A stretch of 64,000 nt of DNA from Flavobacteriales bacterium (GTDB lineage: Bacteria > Bacteroidota > Bacteroidia > Flavobacteriales > Flavobacteriaceae). The notes beneath the pieces were generated by a model. The model was not told the origin of the DNA and ran no database searches. It was given only the letters and a program-made list of their open reading frames with translations. The position numbers and the translations under genes are program-made. The stretch covers positions 62,001 through 126,000 of the forward strand of contig JAMOUV010000002.1 in the NCBI GenBank assembly GCA_027067965.1, written 5' to 3'. This document shows positions 52,970 to 62,704 of the stretch, piece by piece. The stretch's first letter is position 1, and each line of letters opens with the position of its first letter.

Positions 52970-55060
52970 ATGAGTGAAAATAAAAACAATAAACAAAAAA
53001 ACGATAAAAAGCCGATTCCTGCCGGTAACGGGAGATTCGGTATCTATCTTTTTTATGCTTTAATGATATTCGGACTTTCGATGCTTTTCTTTAATCAAGG
53101 TGCCACTTCGGACAAAGAAATTACTATCGATCGCTTTTTCGATTTGTTGAATAAAGGAAAGGTCAAGGAAGTGGTTATATTGAATAAGCAACGGGCCGAA
53201 GTGTATTTGACCGATGAAGCATTGAAAGAACCGCCTTTTGACAAATTAAAGCAACCGGGTTTATTTTCGGTGAACGAACCGCAGTATGTATTTGAAATTG
53301 GCGATTTGCAATTATTTCAAAAAAAATTGGAAGAAGCCAAACAAAATAACATTGATTTTACTTATCGTTTCAAAACCCAATCGGATGTATTTTTCAACAT
53401 ATTGATCAATTTGCTTCCTTGGATTTTGCTAATCGGTTTATGGTTTTATTTAATGAAACGCATGTCGGCGGGTGCCGGTGGGGGCGGCGGAATGAAAATT
53501 TTTAATATCGGAAAATCAAAAGCGGAACTTTACGATAAAGACAAAAAACCTAATGTGTCTTTTAAGGATGTGGCCGGATTGGAAGAGGCCAAACAAGAAG
53601 TGAAGGAAATTGTGGACTTTTTGAAAAATCCGGAAAAATATACCCGGCTCGGCGGTAAAATACCCAAAGGCGTATTGCTGGTGGGCCCTCCGGGAACAGG
53701 GAAAACTTTATTAGCCAAGGCGGTTGCCGGTGAAGCCAATGTGCCTTTCTTCTCCATGTCCGGTTCCGATTTTGTGGAAATGTTTGTAGGAGTGGGAGCA
53801 TCTAGGGTCCGTGATCTTTTCAAAAAAGCCAAAGAAAAAGCACCGTCCATCATTTTTATCGATGAAATCGATGCCATCGGACGGGCCCGGAGCAAACAAA
53901 ATATTACCGGAGCCAACGACGAAAGGGAAAATACACTGAATCAATTGCTGACCGAAATGGATGGGTTTGCGAGTGATGATAATGTCATTGTAATCGGCGC
54001 TACCAACCGGGTGGATGTTTTGGACAAGGCCTTATTGCGTGCAGGCCGATTCGACAGACAAATTTTTGTGGATTTGCCCGATTTGAACGAACGTAAAGAA
54101 ATTTTCAAGGTCCACATGAAACCACTTAAATTGGCCGACAATGTGGATGTGGACTTTTTGGCCAGACAAACTCCCGGATTTTCGGGTGCCGACATAGCCA
54201 ACGTATGTAACGAAGCGGCCCTTATCGCCGCACGAAAAGATAAGGATAAAGTCGATAAGCAAGACTTTATGGACGCAATCGACCGGATTATAGGCGGTTT
54301 GGAGAAGAAAAACAAGGTGATTAAACCGCGTGAAAAGAAACGGGTGGCACATCACGAAGCGGGCCATGCTTTGGCAAGTTGGTTTTTGGAACATGCATCG
54401 CCATTGGTCAAAGTAACTATTGTGCCGCGCGGGCAATCCTTGGGTGCAGCATGGTATTTACCGGAAGAACGGGTATTGGTCGAACCGGAGCAAATGTTGG
54501 ATGAAATGGCTGCTTTATTGGCGGGACGTGCAGCCGAAGAAATTATTTTCGGCAATGTATCCACGGGTGCATTAAACGATTTGGAAAGAGTCACCAAACA
54601 AGCCCGCGCAATGGTAACCATCTACGGGCTGAATGATAAAATTGGTAATATCACCTATTATGATTCTTCCGGTCAAGAATGGCAATTCACCAAACCGTAT
54701 AGCGAAAAGACCGCCGAATTAATCGATTCGGAAATAAAAAAATTGGTGGCCGGTCAATATGAAAGAGTCAAAAAATTACTATTGGAACACAAAGACGAAT
54801 TAATAAAACTGGCCAAACGCTTGTTGGAGAAAGAGGTATTGTTCAAAGAAGACTTGATAGATATTCTTGGCCCGCGACCATTTAAAAACGAACATGAAAA
54901 TTTGAAAAATAATTCGAAGGATTCGAACAAATCCGATGAAAAGCCGGATAAAAACGAAACGGAAAATCAAGCACCGAAAACGCCGAAAGACAAGAATCAT
55001 CCCGGCAAATCCAATGATTCCGGAACCAATAAGCCGGACGATAAATCCGGTACGAAATAA
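52970..55060 (+). CDS. ftsH: ATP-dependent zinc metalloprotease FtsH
   Basis: A membrane-anchored AAA+ protease. From the ATG at 52970 there are 696 residues; an ORF start 14 codons earlier would overlap rsfS without homology. Two helices flank a periplasmic domain (about 25-45 and 140-165). Walker A 'GPPGTGKT' is near 238, Walker B '[11 protein letters not shown]', and the zinc motif HEAGH near 461. A low-complexity tail of Asn, Lys and Asp (about 640-696) follows the peptidase domain. It may degrade LpxC-like or quality-control substrates by family analogy. Confidence 0.97.
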   Translation: MSENKNNKQKNDKKPIPAGNGRFGIYLFYALMIFGLSMLFFNQGATSDKEITIDRFFDLLNKGKVKEVVILNKQRAEVYLTDEALKEPPFDKLKQPGLFSVNEPQYVFEIGDLQLFQKKLEEAKQNNIDFTYRFKTQSDVFFNILINLLPWILLIGLWFYLMKRMSAGAGGGGGMKIFNIGKSKAELYDKDKKPNVSFKDVAGLEEAKQEVKEIVDFLKNPEKYTRLGGKIPKGVLLVGPPGTGKTLLAKAVAGEANVPFFSMSGSDFVEMFVGVGASRVRDLFKKAKEKAPSIIFIDEIDAIGRARSKQNITGANDERENTLNQLLTEMDGFASDDNVIVIGATNRVDVLDKALLRAGRFDRQIFVDLPDLNERKEIFKVHMKPLKLADNVDVDFLARQTPGFSGADIANVCNEAALIAARKDKDKVDKQDFMDAIDRIIGGLEKKNKVIKPREKKRVAHHEAGHALASWFLEHASPLVKVTIVPRGQSLGAAWYLPEERVLVEPEQMLDEMAALLAGRAAEEIIFGNVSTGALNDLERVTKQARAMVTIYGLNDKIGNITYYDSSGQEWQFTKPYSEKTAELIDSEIKKLVAGQYERVKKLLLEHKDELIKLAKRLLEKEVLFKEDLIDILGPRPFKNEHENLKNNSKDSNKSDEKPDKNETENQAPKTPKDKNHPGKSNDSGTNKPDDKSGTK

Positions 55061-55066
55061 ACATCT

Positions 55067-55624
55067 ATGGGATTTTTAGATAAATTATTCAATTCGGCCA
55101 AACGTAAGGACCGCGAACCGCCGGAGGAACAATTGAAACAATTGCATCCGCTGGAAAAATTTGTGCTTAATTTTTCCGAAAATAATGGTAAACTTCTTCT
55201 TGCCAGAAGCGAAGAACAGATTCGGAAATATCTTTCTTATATTCTTAAAGAAGAAAACAAACCTAGGTATTGGACTTATGACAAAGAAATACGTAAACAA
55301 TTCTTAAAGGATCTTCCCGTCTCAAAAGAACTAAAACCCGAAAAAACATCTATTTTACTTGCGTATGCGCATTATTTAATCGAAAGTGACGGCGGAATCA
55401 TGTTTACGGCCTACGAAATAGGAGAATTTCGCTTAATCGATTTGCCCGATACATTTGTTTTTTTGGCCACTCCCGAACAACTCATTGAGACCAAAGAAAA
55501 AGGAATGGAACTAATTAACCGGCGTTTTCATAAATCCTTGCCTTCACCTATCCGAACGATTAAAAATTTCGGGAAAGATGAAGATTCCTTTTCTAAAAAT
55601 GTTTATTTAATCCTCTATGTATGA
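55067..55624 (+). CDS. LUD (LutC/YkgG) domain protein
   Basis: A 185-residue protein of the LUD/LutC-like family, here without LutA or LutB partners. Marks are 'DGGIMFTAYEIGEFRLIDLP' (about 108-127), which corresponds to the conserved central loop of LUD proteins, and an N-terminal helical segment ('LEKFVLNFSENNGK'). In Bacteroidota it is, from general knowledge, often found between ftsH and cdsA; its job is unknown. It has a 4-base overlap with cdsA. Confidence 0.82.
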   Translation: MGFLDKLFNSAKRKDREPPEEQLKQLHPLEKFVLNFSENNGKLLLARSEEQIRKYLSYILKEENKPRYWTYDKEIRKQFLKDLPVSKELKPEKTSILLAYAHYLIESDGGIMFTAYEIGEFRLIDLPDTFVFLATPEQLIETKEKGMELINRRFHKSLPSPIRTIKNFGKDEDSFSKNVYLILYV

Positions 55625-56460
55625 ATGATTTAATAATCAGAAGTCTAAGCGGGATTTTTTATGTGGGTTTAATTATTTTGTCATTGATTTCATCGGATGC
55701 TTGGTTATGGGGATTCATTTTATTTAGCATATTTTATTTTATTCAAACCGATGAATTAATACGTTTGCTTCGGCTTGATAAAATATCTTTTTTTTTAATG
55801 TCGGTTCTGTTTTGGCTTGGTATTTCAACCGGAATTATTTATTCGGTTTTTACGCGTAGTTTTCAGTTACAATGGAGTATCGAACTTGTATATTTTATTG
55901 CCTTTGTCTGGATTTTATTCATCATATTTATGATTTTTAGTATTATCAGAACCAATTTGTCGGCTATTTTCGCTTTGTTTTACCTAGCCATTCCGTTTTC
56001 CCTTACATTAGTTATCCTAATGATAGAACCTTTATTGATCCTGTTTTTATTTTTTATTATTTGGATTTACGACACTTTCGCTTATCTTACGGGAAGATTT
56101 TTCGGTAAACATAAGTTGGCGCCGGCAATTTCTCCGAAAAAGACATGGGAAGGCGTAGCAGGTGGAATGCTTGCCGTAATAATTTCGGTCTATCTGATTT
56201 GGAAATATCATTTATTGACCGATTATTTTTATTTTTTAAAAGACGCGGAATTTAGCGGGTTGATTCCCATGTTGATTCTAATTATTATCTTGGCCACTGC
56301 GGGAGATTTATTCGAATCATTTCTAAAGCGCAGAGCAGGGGTCAAGGATTCCGGAAATATTATGCCGGGTCATGGAGGATTATTAGACAGGTTGGATAGT
56401 TACATGTTTGCGATTACGGGATTTTTCTTTTATTTGATTTTTGTTTTTAAATTGTTTTGA
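55621..56460 (+). CDS. cdsA: Phosphatidate cytidylyltransferase
   Basis: Makes CDP-diacylglycerol from phosphatidate and CTP at the inner membrane, the branch point of phospholipid synthesis. It has 279 residues and about eight helices. The C-terminal signature 'KRRAGVKDSGNIMPGHGG' followed by 'LLDRLDSY' is complete. It overlaps both the LUD gene and psd by ATGA, which couples it to phosphatidylethanolamine synthesis. Confidence 0.95.
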   Translation: MNDLIIRSLSGIFYVGLIILSLISSDAWLWGFILFSIFYFIQTDELIRLLRLDKISFFLMSVLFWLGISTGIIYSVFTRSFQLQWSIELVYFIAFVWILFIIFMIFSIIRTNLSAIFALFYLAIPFSLTLVILMIEPLLILFLFFIIWIYDTFAYLTGRFFGKHKLAPAISPKKTWEGVAGGMLAVIISVYLIWKYHLLTDYFYFLKDAEFSGLIPMLILIIILATAGDLFESFLKRRAGVKDSGNIMPGHGGLLDRLDSYMFAITGFFFYLIFVFKLF

Positions 56461-57134
56461 TGAAACTCTCCAAGTTACATAAAGAAGGGTATAGGATTGT
56501 TTTCTGGTCATTTATTATGGTACTGATAATCAATATGTTAGTTGATATTTATGTGCCTTATAAATGGTTACAATATCTCATCTTATTTTCCAGCGTCATT
56601 TTATTTTTGCTTATAGTCTATTTCTTTAGATACCCGTCACGTAAGGCCGAAGTTTTACCTACCGAAGTTTTGGCACCGGTTGACGGCAGGGTGGTGGTAA
56701 TAGAAGAAGTATTCGAACCCGAATTTTTCAAGGACAAACGATTGCAGATTTCTATTTTCATGTCGCCTTTCAACGTACATTCTACTCGTTATCCGGTGGA
56801 TGGAAAGATTATTTACAGTCGTTATTACAAGGGAAAACATATTGTGGCCTACCATCCTAAGAGTTCGGAATTAAACGAACGAACGACAGTGGTTATAGAC
56901 AACCCGTTAATCGGACCGGTGATGTATCGCCAAATTGCAGGCATCATTGCCCGCCGGATAGTAAATTATGCTAAAGTTGGTATGTGGGTAAAAAAGGGCG
57001 AAGATGCCGGATTTATAAAATTCGGTTCCCGCGTGGATGTGTTTCTACCTTTAAATACCGACGTATATGTAGTGATCGGTGACAGAACCCGTGGAGGTGA
57101 GACGGTTATTGCCAATGTGTTGATAGACAAATAA
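56457..57134 (+). CDS. psd: Phosphatidylserine decarboxylase
   Basis: Converts phosphatidylserine to phosphatidylethanolamine using a pyruvoyl group made by self-cleavage. It has 225 residues, the short bacterial form. Two N-terminal helices (about 15-58) anchor it. 'APVDGRVVVIEE', 'FMSPFNVHSTRYPVDGKI' and 'ELNERTTVVI' are family motifs, and cleavage would occur at Gly-Ser in 'IKFGSRVDVF' near residue 189. It is the last gene of the rsfS-ftsH-LUD-cdsA-psd unit. Confidence 0.95.
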   Translation: MMKLSKLHKEGYRIVFWSFIMVLIINMLVDIYVPYKWLQYLILFSSVILFLLIVYFFRYPSRKAEVLPTEVLAPVDGRVVVIEEVFEPEFFKDKRLQISIFMSPFNVHSTRYPVDGKIIYSRYYKGKHIVAYHPKSSELNERTTVVIDNPLIGPVMYRQIAGIIARRIVNYAKVGMWVKKGEDAGFIKFGSRVDVFLPLNTDVYVVIGDRTRGGETVIANVLIDK

Positions 57135-57216
57135 TCATAATCTTTTCCGCTTTCCGTCTTTTATTTCCCGGTAATCAAAGCAGTAAATTTTTCAACAAAT
57201 TAAGATTTGATTTGTC

Positions 57217-57594
57217 TTAAAGCCCCTCAATCAATATGATACTGATGGTTTTTTTATCTCCTTTTTTCAATATCAAAGGATTATTTGTGTACGATCCGAC
57301 AAAATTAGCATCGGTTCCATAATCATGATATTTGGCTAGAATAAAATAATGCCCGGGAGGAAGATTTTTGAAATGTACCTTACCTTGCGAATCGGTAAAT
57401 TTTTGGATAAGCATGCGTTCCTCATCATATTTCAGACTTACAGCGATGCCACTCATCGTAACGAAATTTCCGCTTCCGCGTTCGACCTTGGTTTCCACGC
57501 TTAATTCCGCAAGTTGCGGTTCAATTTCTTTCTTTTTACAACCGCTTATAAAGGGAAAGGTTATAACAAGAATAATTGCAATTAATTTTTTCAT
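57217..57594 (-). CDS. Small lipoprotein with CnaB/prealbumin-like domain
   Basis: A 125-residue lipoprotein. 'MKKLIAIILVITFPFISGC' is the signal with the lipobox Cys at 19. The rest is a beta-sandwich: 'GIAVSLKYDEERMLIQKFT', 'SQGKVHFKNLPPGHYFIL' and 'KKTISIILIEGL'. The 'G-x-V-x-F-x-N-L-P-P-G-x-Y' line is the hallmark of SpaA/CnaB-type or carboxypeptidase-regulatory modules. It may act in surface adhesion, which is inference. It has no clear partner; the adjacent gap of about 290 bases is non-coding. Confidence 0.78.
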   Translation of the reverse strand: MKKLIAIILVITFPFISGCKKKEIEPQLAELSVETKVERGSGNFVTMSGIAVSLKYDEERMLIQKFTDSQGKVHFKNLPPGHYFILAKYHDYGTDANFVGSYTNNPLILKKGDKKTISIILIEGL

Positions 57595-57888
57595 GGCTTT
57601 ACGTATTTTATTATTTAAATAATATTAAAAAAAAATAAAATAAAAATAATATGCAATTGTCAGTTTTTTTTAATTTTTTCGTTTTGTTAAATTTTAAAGA
57701 ATACAAATTTTCTTAAGCACGCTTTAAAAGGGAAAAAGAATTCATACACTTTTGCGAGTATAAAAGTTCTTAAAGAAGTATTATTAATTTAAATTTAAGA
57801 AAACATCCGGATTCGAATTGATTGATATCAGATATAAATTTAAAATTTATAACGAAATTGCATTGCACATTTAAAGTTATGTTCATCT
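57595..57888. other. AT-rich non-coding gap upstream of gcvP
   Basis: This 294-base gap, the largest in the window, is strongly AT-rich. It holds no ORF I can support and no glycine riboswitch that I can recognise. A perfect palindrome with 8-bp arms lies at 57833-57851 (TATAAATT and AATTTATA around TAA), 37 bases before gcvP. A near -7 element (TACACTTTTG, one base too long) lies about 130 bases before gcvP. Confidence 0.5.
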
Positions 57889-60735
57889 ATGAAAACATCA
57901 TCTTTTATATATAGACATATAGGACCCCGTACCGAAGAAATAGAGCAAATGTTGAAGGAACTCGGGGTGTCGTCTATTGAAGAATTGATAGCGCAAACCG
58001 TTCCCGAAAATATTCGTTTGAAAAAAGAATTACAACTTCCCGCTCCTATGGACGAAGCTGCATGGCTGGAATATATCCGGTCGTTGGGACAAAAAAACAA
58101 TCGATTTAAGTCCTTTATCGGCTATGGATTTTACGAGAGCCATATGCCGGCGGTTATTATGAAAAATATTTTTGAAAATCCGGCTTGGTACACGGCCTAC
58201 ACGCCCTACCAAGCGGAAATTTCACAAGGCCGTTTGGAAGCGCTTTTAAATTACCAAACCATGCTCACCGAATTGACCGGTTTGGATTTGGCCAATGCAT
58301 CTTTATTGGATGATGCCACCGCTGCCGCCGAAGCCATGTTGATGCTATTTAATTTGCGTTCGCGTAAGCAAAAAAAGAGCGGTATAAATAAATTTTTTAT
58401 AGATAAAAATATTTTTCCGCATATTTCGGCTGTCATAAAAACCCGTGCTTATTTTAAAGATATAGAATTAATCGAAGGAGATGTATTTGAATTTGAGCCG
58501 GACGAAAATTATTTCGGCGTGATGTGGCAGAATCCCGGTAGAAGCGGGGCCCTGTATGAAGATGCCGCGTTGTATAAACGGTTTTCGGAATCGGGTTTAA
58601 AAACGGCTGTCATCTCCGATTTAATGGCTTTAACTTTAATAGAACCTCCCGGCCACAAAGGCGCCGATGTAGTAGTGGGTTCCACTCAACGTTTCGGATT
58701 GCCCCTGTATTACGGCGGGCCGCATACGGGCTTTTTTGTCACCAAACAGGAATATAAACGCCACGTTCCCGGACGAATCATCGGCGTAAGTGTGGATAGA
58801 AACGGCAACCGTGCCCTGCGGATGGCGCTTCAAACACGCGAACAACATATCAAACGCGAAAACGCCACTTCCAATATATGTACTTCGCAAGTGCTAATGG
58901 CCATTCTAAACGGAATGTATGCCGTTTACCACGGTCCGGAAGGACTGCGGGAAATAGCGAAAAATATTCATCGAAATGCGGTTAATTTGGAAAATTCGTT
59001 GCAACAAGCCGGATTTAAACAATTAAATGAAAAATATTTCGATACTTTAAGAATCCAAGTAGCGGATAAGAAAAGATTAAGAGACATTGCCGAAGCGCAA
59101 GGAATTAATTTTAATTATTTTGAAGAAGACGATACGGTATTAATCGCCATGGACGAGATGACTACAGATACCGATTTGTCGGCGATATTGGATGTGTTCT
59201 CCCGTTATAGCGGAAAAGAAATAGCACTTGTCAAAACGAAGGATACCAAATTGACTTCACGCCGGGAGGATAATTATATGGCTTTCGAAGTTTTTCATCG
59301 ATACCGTTCGGAAACGGAATTGATGCGGTATATCAAACGGCTTGAAAATAAAGATTTTTCTTTGGTACACGGCATGATTCCATTGGGTTCCTGTACCATG
59401 AAATTGAATGCCGCCGCCGAATTGCCTCCCTTGTCCGATCCTTCCTGGACGGACATTCACCCCTTCGTGCCTGTTGAACAAGCTGCCGGCTATGGAGAAA
59501 TGTTTGAGAATTTGGGGCGGATGTTGTGCGAAATCACCGGCTTGGATGCCGTGAGTTTTCAACCCAATTCGGGTGCGGCGGGCGAATATGCCGGCTTGGT
59601 GACCATTAAATCCTATTTTGAACGGCAAGGCCAAAATCATCGCGATGTGGCACTTATTCCCGCTTCGGCCCATGGAACCAATCCCGCTTCGGCCGTTATG
59701 GCGGGCATGAAAGTGGTAGTGGTCAAAACCACCGAAAGCGGCAATATCGATGTGGAGGACTTGCAGGCCAAAGCCGAAGAATATGCCGAACGATTGGCAG
59801 TGTTTATAGTAACCTATCCGTCCACCCACGGCGTTTTTGAAAAAGAAATCAAACGCATGACGGACATTATTCATCGCCATGGCGGACTGGTTTATATGGA
59901 CGGCGCCAATATGAACGCCCAAATGGGACTCACTTCACCGGGAGAAATCGGTGCCGATGTATGCCATCTGAATCTTCATAAAACATTTGCCGTGCCTCAC
60001 GGCGGAGGCGGGCCGGGTGCCGGACCGATTTTGGTAAAGGATTTTCTTAAAGAATTCTTGCCCTCGCATGCTTTGATCGAGACGGGTGGAAAATACGGCC
60101 GGCAGGTGGCATCCGCACCATTCGGGTCGGCTGCAGTACCTTTAATATCTTACGGCTATATTTTGATGTCGGGTGCCGAAGGACTCAAAATGTCGGCCGA
60201 AACGGCCATTTTGAATGCCAATTATTTGGAAACCAAGTTGGATCCGTATTTTCCTACCCTTTATAAAGGCGAAAAGGGCAGGGTAGCCCATGAATTTATT
60301 GCCGATGTGAGGCCCTTTAAAGAGAAAGGAATTCAAGTATTGGATATCGCCAAACGTTTGATGGATTACGGTTTTCATGCACCGACCGTTTCCTTCCCGG
60401 TTCCGGGTACTTTAATGATTGAACCCACCGAAAGCGAAAGCAAAGCCGAATTGGACCGGTTTATCGAATCGATGATAAGTATCTATCACGAAATAGAAGA
60501 AATGGAAAGTGAAGATAATCCGCTGGTCAATGCACCTCATACATTGGAAATGCTTACGGCCGATATGTGGTTTCATACATATACCCGTAAGAAAGCCGCA
60601 TATCCGTTGGATTGGATAAAAACCCGCAAATTTTGGCCCGCAGTAGCCCGGATAGACGATGCCTACGGTGACAGGCATTTACATTGTACTTGTGCGCCAT
60701 TGGAAGCATATATCGATGAAGAACAAAAAAAATAA
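57889..60735 (+). CDS. gcvP: Glycine dehydrogenase (P-protein), single-chain
   Basis: The decarboxylating subunit of the glycine cleavage system, which passes the aminomethyl group to lipoyl-GcvH. The 948 residues form the single-chain type with two PLP-fold halves. The N-terminal half starts 'YRHIGPRTEEIEQML'. The catalytic half has 'HGMIPLGSCTMKLNAAAELP' (about 493-512) and the PLP Lys in 'HLNLHKTFAVPHGGGG' near 695. GcvH is 1.6 kb away; GcvT is not in the window. The 3' end overlaps the next gene by 20 bases. Confidence 0.98.
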   Translation: MKTSSFIYRHIGPRTEEIEQMLKELGVSSIEELIAQTVPENIRLKKELQLPAPMDEAAWLEYIRSLGQKNNRFKSFIGYGFYESHMPAVIMKNIFENPAWYTAYTPYQAEISQGRLEALLNYQTMLTELTGLDLANASLLDDATAAAEAMLMLFNLRSRKQKKSGINKFFIDKNIFPHISAVIKTRAYFKDIELIEGDVFEFEPDENYFGVMWQNPGRSGALYEDAALYKRFSESGLKTAVISDLMALTLIEPPGHKGADVVVGSTQRFGLPLYYGGPHTGFFVTKQEYKRHVPGRIIGVSVDRNGNRALRMALQTREQHIKRENATSNICTSQVLMAILNGMYAVYHGPEGLREIAKNIHRNAVNLENSLQQAGFKQLNEKYFDTLRIQVADKKRLRDIAEAQGINFNYFEEDDTVLIAMDEMTTDTDLSAILDVFSRYSGKEIALVKTKDTKLTSRREDNYMAFEVFHRYRSETELMRYIKRLENKDFSLVHGMIPLGSCTMKLNAAAELPPLSDPSWTDIHPFVPVEQAAGYGEMFENLGRMLCEITGLDAVSFQPNSGAAGEYAGLVTIKSYFERQGQNHRDVALIPASAHGTNPASAVMAGMKVVVVKTTESGNIDVEDLQAKAEEYAERLAVFIVTYPSTHGVFEKEIKRMTDIIHRHGGLVYMDGANMNAQMGLTSPGEIGADVCHLNLHKTFAVPHGGGGPGAGPILVKDFLKEFLPSHALIETGGKYGRQVASAPFGSAAVPLISYGYILMSGAEGLKMSAETAILNANYLETKLDPYFPTLYKGEKGRVAHEFIADVRPFKEKGIQVLDIAKRLMDYGFHAPTVSFPVPGTLMIEPTESESKAELDRFIESMISIYHEIEEMESEDNPLVNAPHTLEMLTADMWFHTYTRKKAAYPLDWIKTRKFWPAVARIDDAYGDRHLHCTCAPLEAYIDEEQKK

Positions 60736-61297
60736 GCATTTATATTTCATTGCCATTGTGGCTCCCGGATCGCTGCAAGATGAACTGACGGCGTTGAAAC
60801 ATACGGCAAAGAAACGCTTTCATGCCGGGCATGCATTAAACTCTCCCGCACATCTTACTTTGATTCCGCCTTTTTTTGCCACCGAAGAAGAAATGAAGGA
60901 TTTAATTAAAGAAATGTCGGCGGTTTTAAAACGGTTCAAACCGTTTCCGCTCGAATTAAACGGATTCGGAAGATTCGGTAACCGGGTGATTTATGTGGCG
61001 GTAAATGAAAATGATAATTTGGTTCGCTTGCAAGAAGAATTATTTCGCATTTTTAAACAAAAATTTCCCCGTTACACCAAACCCAATCGCTTTCATCCGC
61101 ATTTTACCGTGGCCTTTAGGGATTTGGACAAAAATATTTTTCCACAAGCATGGAAATATTTTTCCGCTATCGATTTTAACGGCAAGTTCGATGTAGATAA
61201 TATTAATGTTCTACGACATCAAGATAAAAAATGGCATATTGTAGATCATATTGAATTGACCGATCGGAAAAAATCTTTAAACTCAAATTCCGAATAA
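60716..61297 (+). CDS. 2H phosphoesterase (2'-5' RNA ligase-like)
   Basis: A 193-residue protein with two HxT/S motifs, 'NSPAHLTLIPPFF' and 'RFHPHFTVAF', the catalytic pair of the 2H phosphoesterase fold. It may act on 2'-5' RNA linkages or cyclic phosphates; the substrate is unknown. The ATG at 60716 gives a normal length. An earlier in-frame ATG at 60659 lies deeper in gcvP and would add 19 unrelated residues. The 20-base overlap implies translational coupling to gcvP. Confidence 0.86.
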   Translation: MKNKKNKHLYFIAIVAPGSLQDELTALKHTAKKRFHAGHALNSPAHLTLIPPFFATEEEMKDLIKEMSAVLKRFKPFPLELNGFGRFGNRVIYVAVNENDNLVRLQEELFRIFKQKFPRYTKPNRFHPHFTVAFRDLDKNIFPQAWKYFSAIDFNGKFDVDNINVLRHQDKKWHIVDHIELTDRKKSLNSNSE

Positions 61298-61350
61298 ATG
61301 ATTTATTCCATAAGGACATTTAATCAAATACGGGCAAAAACGATTAGGTA

Positions 61351-61488
61351 TTAATTCAAAAACCATATAAATTCACCTGCTACTGTGAATTCAAAACGCA
61401 ATGCGGCGGAATAAAAATTCAAAAATCCGATTTTTGAATTAAGTCCGGAATCAAGCGTATAATTTTCCAAAGAATAATTTTCGTTCAT
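61351..61488 (-). CDS. Doubtful 45-codon ORF in the gap before trmD
   Basis: In the 256-base gap 61298-61553 a minus-strand frame runs from ATG at 61488 to TAA at 61351. It encodes 45 residues with a strand-like end ('ALRFEFTVAGEFIWFLN'). It could be a short gene, a remnant of an outer-membrane beta-strand, or chance. No start signal or homologue is recognised, and the rest of the gap shows nothing else. Confidence 0.2.
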   Translation of the reverse strand: MNENYSLENYTLDSGLNSKIGFLNFYSAALRFEFTVAGEFIWFLN

Positions 61489-61553
61489 AGGCAAAATTTG
61501 ATTTTCAATATCACAACGAAAGCATTAAACACTTTATTGTATAGATACAAGAA

Positions 61554-62231
61554 TTATTTTTTCAACAAATCGGGACGAATTTTTTTGGTTCTTTGAATCG
61601 ATTGTTCTTCCCGCCATTTTTCTATGGCGGCATGATTACCCGAAAGCAGAATGTCGGGTACTTTAATTCCTTTAAATTCAGCCGGACGGGTATACACGGG
61701 GGGTGAAAGGAGTCCGTTTTGAAAACTATCGCTTAATGCGGAAGTTTCGTCATTTAATACCCCCGGAATGAGCCGGACCACTGCGTCGGTAAGCACGGCA
61801 GCGGGGAGTTCGCCACCGGACAAAACATAATCTCCGATAGAAATTTCGCGGGTTACATGTAATTGGCGAATTCTTTCGTCGATTCCTTTATAATGGCCGG
61901 CAATAATGATGATATTTTTTTTTAGACTTAATTCATTAACCGTATTTTGGTTCAATACTTCGGCATCCGGGGTCATAAATATAATTTCATCGTAATGGCG
62001 TTCATTTTTTAATTTTTCAATCCATTGATGCAGCGGTTCCGGGCGCAAAACCATACCGGCACCGCCACCGTACATATAATCGTCAACTTGCTTGTATTTA
62101 CCGATGCCGAAATCATGCAAATCGTGTAAATAGATTTCAACAAGCCCTTTTTTTCGGGCTCGAGCGATTATAGAATGATCAAACACGCTTTCCAGCAAAG
62201 CCGGAACCACTGACAAGATATCTATCCGCAT
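61554..62231 (-). CDS. trmD: tRNA (guanine(37)-N1)-methyltransferase
   Basis: Methylates G37 in tRNAs reading CCN, CUN and CGG codons, preventing frameshifts. It has 225 residues. The SPOUT knot signatures are '[18 protein letters not shown]' (about 56-73), '[14 protein letters not shown]', and '[20 protein letters not shown]' (about 130-149). It starts 21 bases from a -7 element and is divergent from gcvH. Confidence 0.97.
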   Translation of the reverse strand: MRIDILSVVPALLESVFDHSIIARARKKGLVEIYLHDLHDFGIGKYKQVDDYMYGGGAGMVLRPEPLHQWIEKLKNERHYDEIIFMTPDAEVLNQNTVNELSLKKNIIIIAGHYKGIDERIRQLHVTREISIGDYVLSGGELPAAVLTDAVVRLIPGVLNDETSALSDSFQNGLLSPPVYTRPAEFKGIKVPDILLSGNHAAIEKWREEQSIQRTKKIRPDLLKK

Positions 62232-62251
62232 CGATTCGTAATTAATATTTT

Positions 62252-62259
62252 CAAATTTA
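62252..62259 (-). promoter_or_regulatory. -7 promoter element of trmD
   Basis: TAAATTTG on the minus strand, an exact TAnnTTTG match 21 bases before the trmD start. Confidence 0.55.
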
Positions 62260-62291
62260 CCAAAATCATCGTTTCGGAAAAAATTTTTCTT

Positions 62292-62299
62292 TACATTTG
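62292..62299 (+). promoter_or_regulatory. -7 promoter element of gcvH
   Basis: TACATTTG, an exact TAnnTTTG match 21 bases before the ATG at 62321. It lies 32 bases from the trmD element, so the two promoters overlap. Confidence 0.55.
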
Positions 62300-62320
62300 T
62301 GGCAAATAAAATTAAAGAAA

Positions 62321-62704
62321 ATGAATTTTCCTTCCGATTTAAAATACTCCAAAGATCACGAATGGATCAAGGTGCTGGACGACCAAACCGCATTAGTGGG
62401 AATTACGGATTATGCACAAAGTGAATTGGGTGATATTGTGTATGTTGAAGTGGAAACCGTAGGAGAAACACTTGATAAAGACGAAGTTTTCGGAACCGTT
62501 GAAGCCGTTAAAACCGTATCGGATTTATTTATGCCAGTTTCGGGCGAAATTTTGGAATTTAACGAATTGTTGGAAGACGAACCCGAAAAAATAAACAGCG
62601 ATCCTTATGGTGACGGTTGGATCATCAAAATAAAAATAGTCGATCCGTCACAATTAGATGAATTAATGGATGCAGATACATATAAGGAATATATTGCGAA
62701 ATAA
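62321..62704 (+). CDS. gcvH: Glycine cleavage system H protein
   Basis: Carries the aminomethyl intermediate on a lipoyl arm between P and T proteins. It has 127 residues. The lipoylated lysine (about residue 63) is in '[18 protein letters not shown]'. '[10 protein letters not shown]' and '[15 protein letters not shown]' are also typical. The upstream start at 62297 would lie on the promoter element and is rejected. It is a substrate of LipA and LipB encoded in this window. Confidence 0.97.
   Translation: MNFPSDLKYSKDHEWIKVLDDQTALVGITDYAQSELGDIVYVEVETVGETLDKDEVFGTVEAVKTVSDLFMPVSGEILEFNELLEDEPEKINSDPYGDGWIIKIKIVDPSQLDELMDADTYKEYIAK

Noticed and set aside
57595-57888. Glycine riboswitch upstream of gcvP
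   Set aside because: The leader is AT-rich with no recognisable conserved riboswitch core by eye; a covariance-model search would settle it.
59257-59922. 221-codon minus-strand ORF opposite gcvP
   Set aside because: Antisense to the conserved catalytic half of gcvP; no start signals or domain features.
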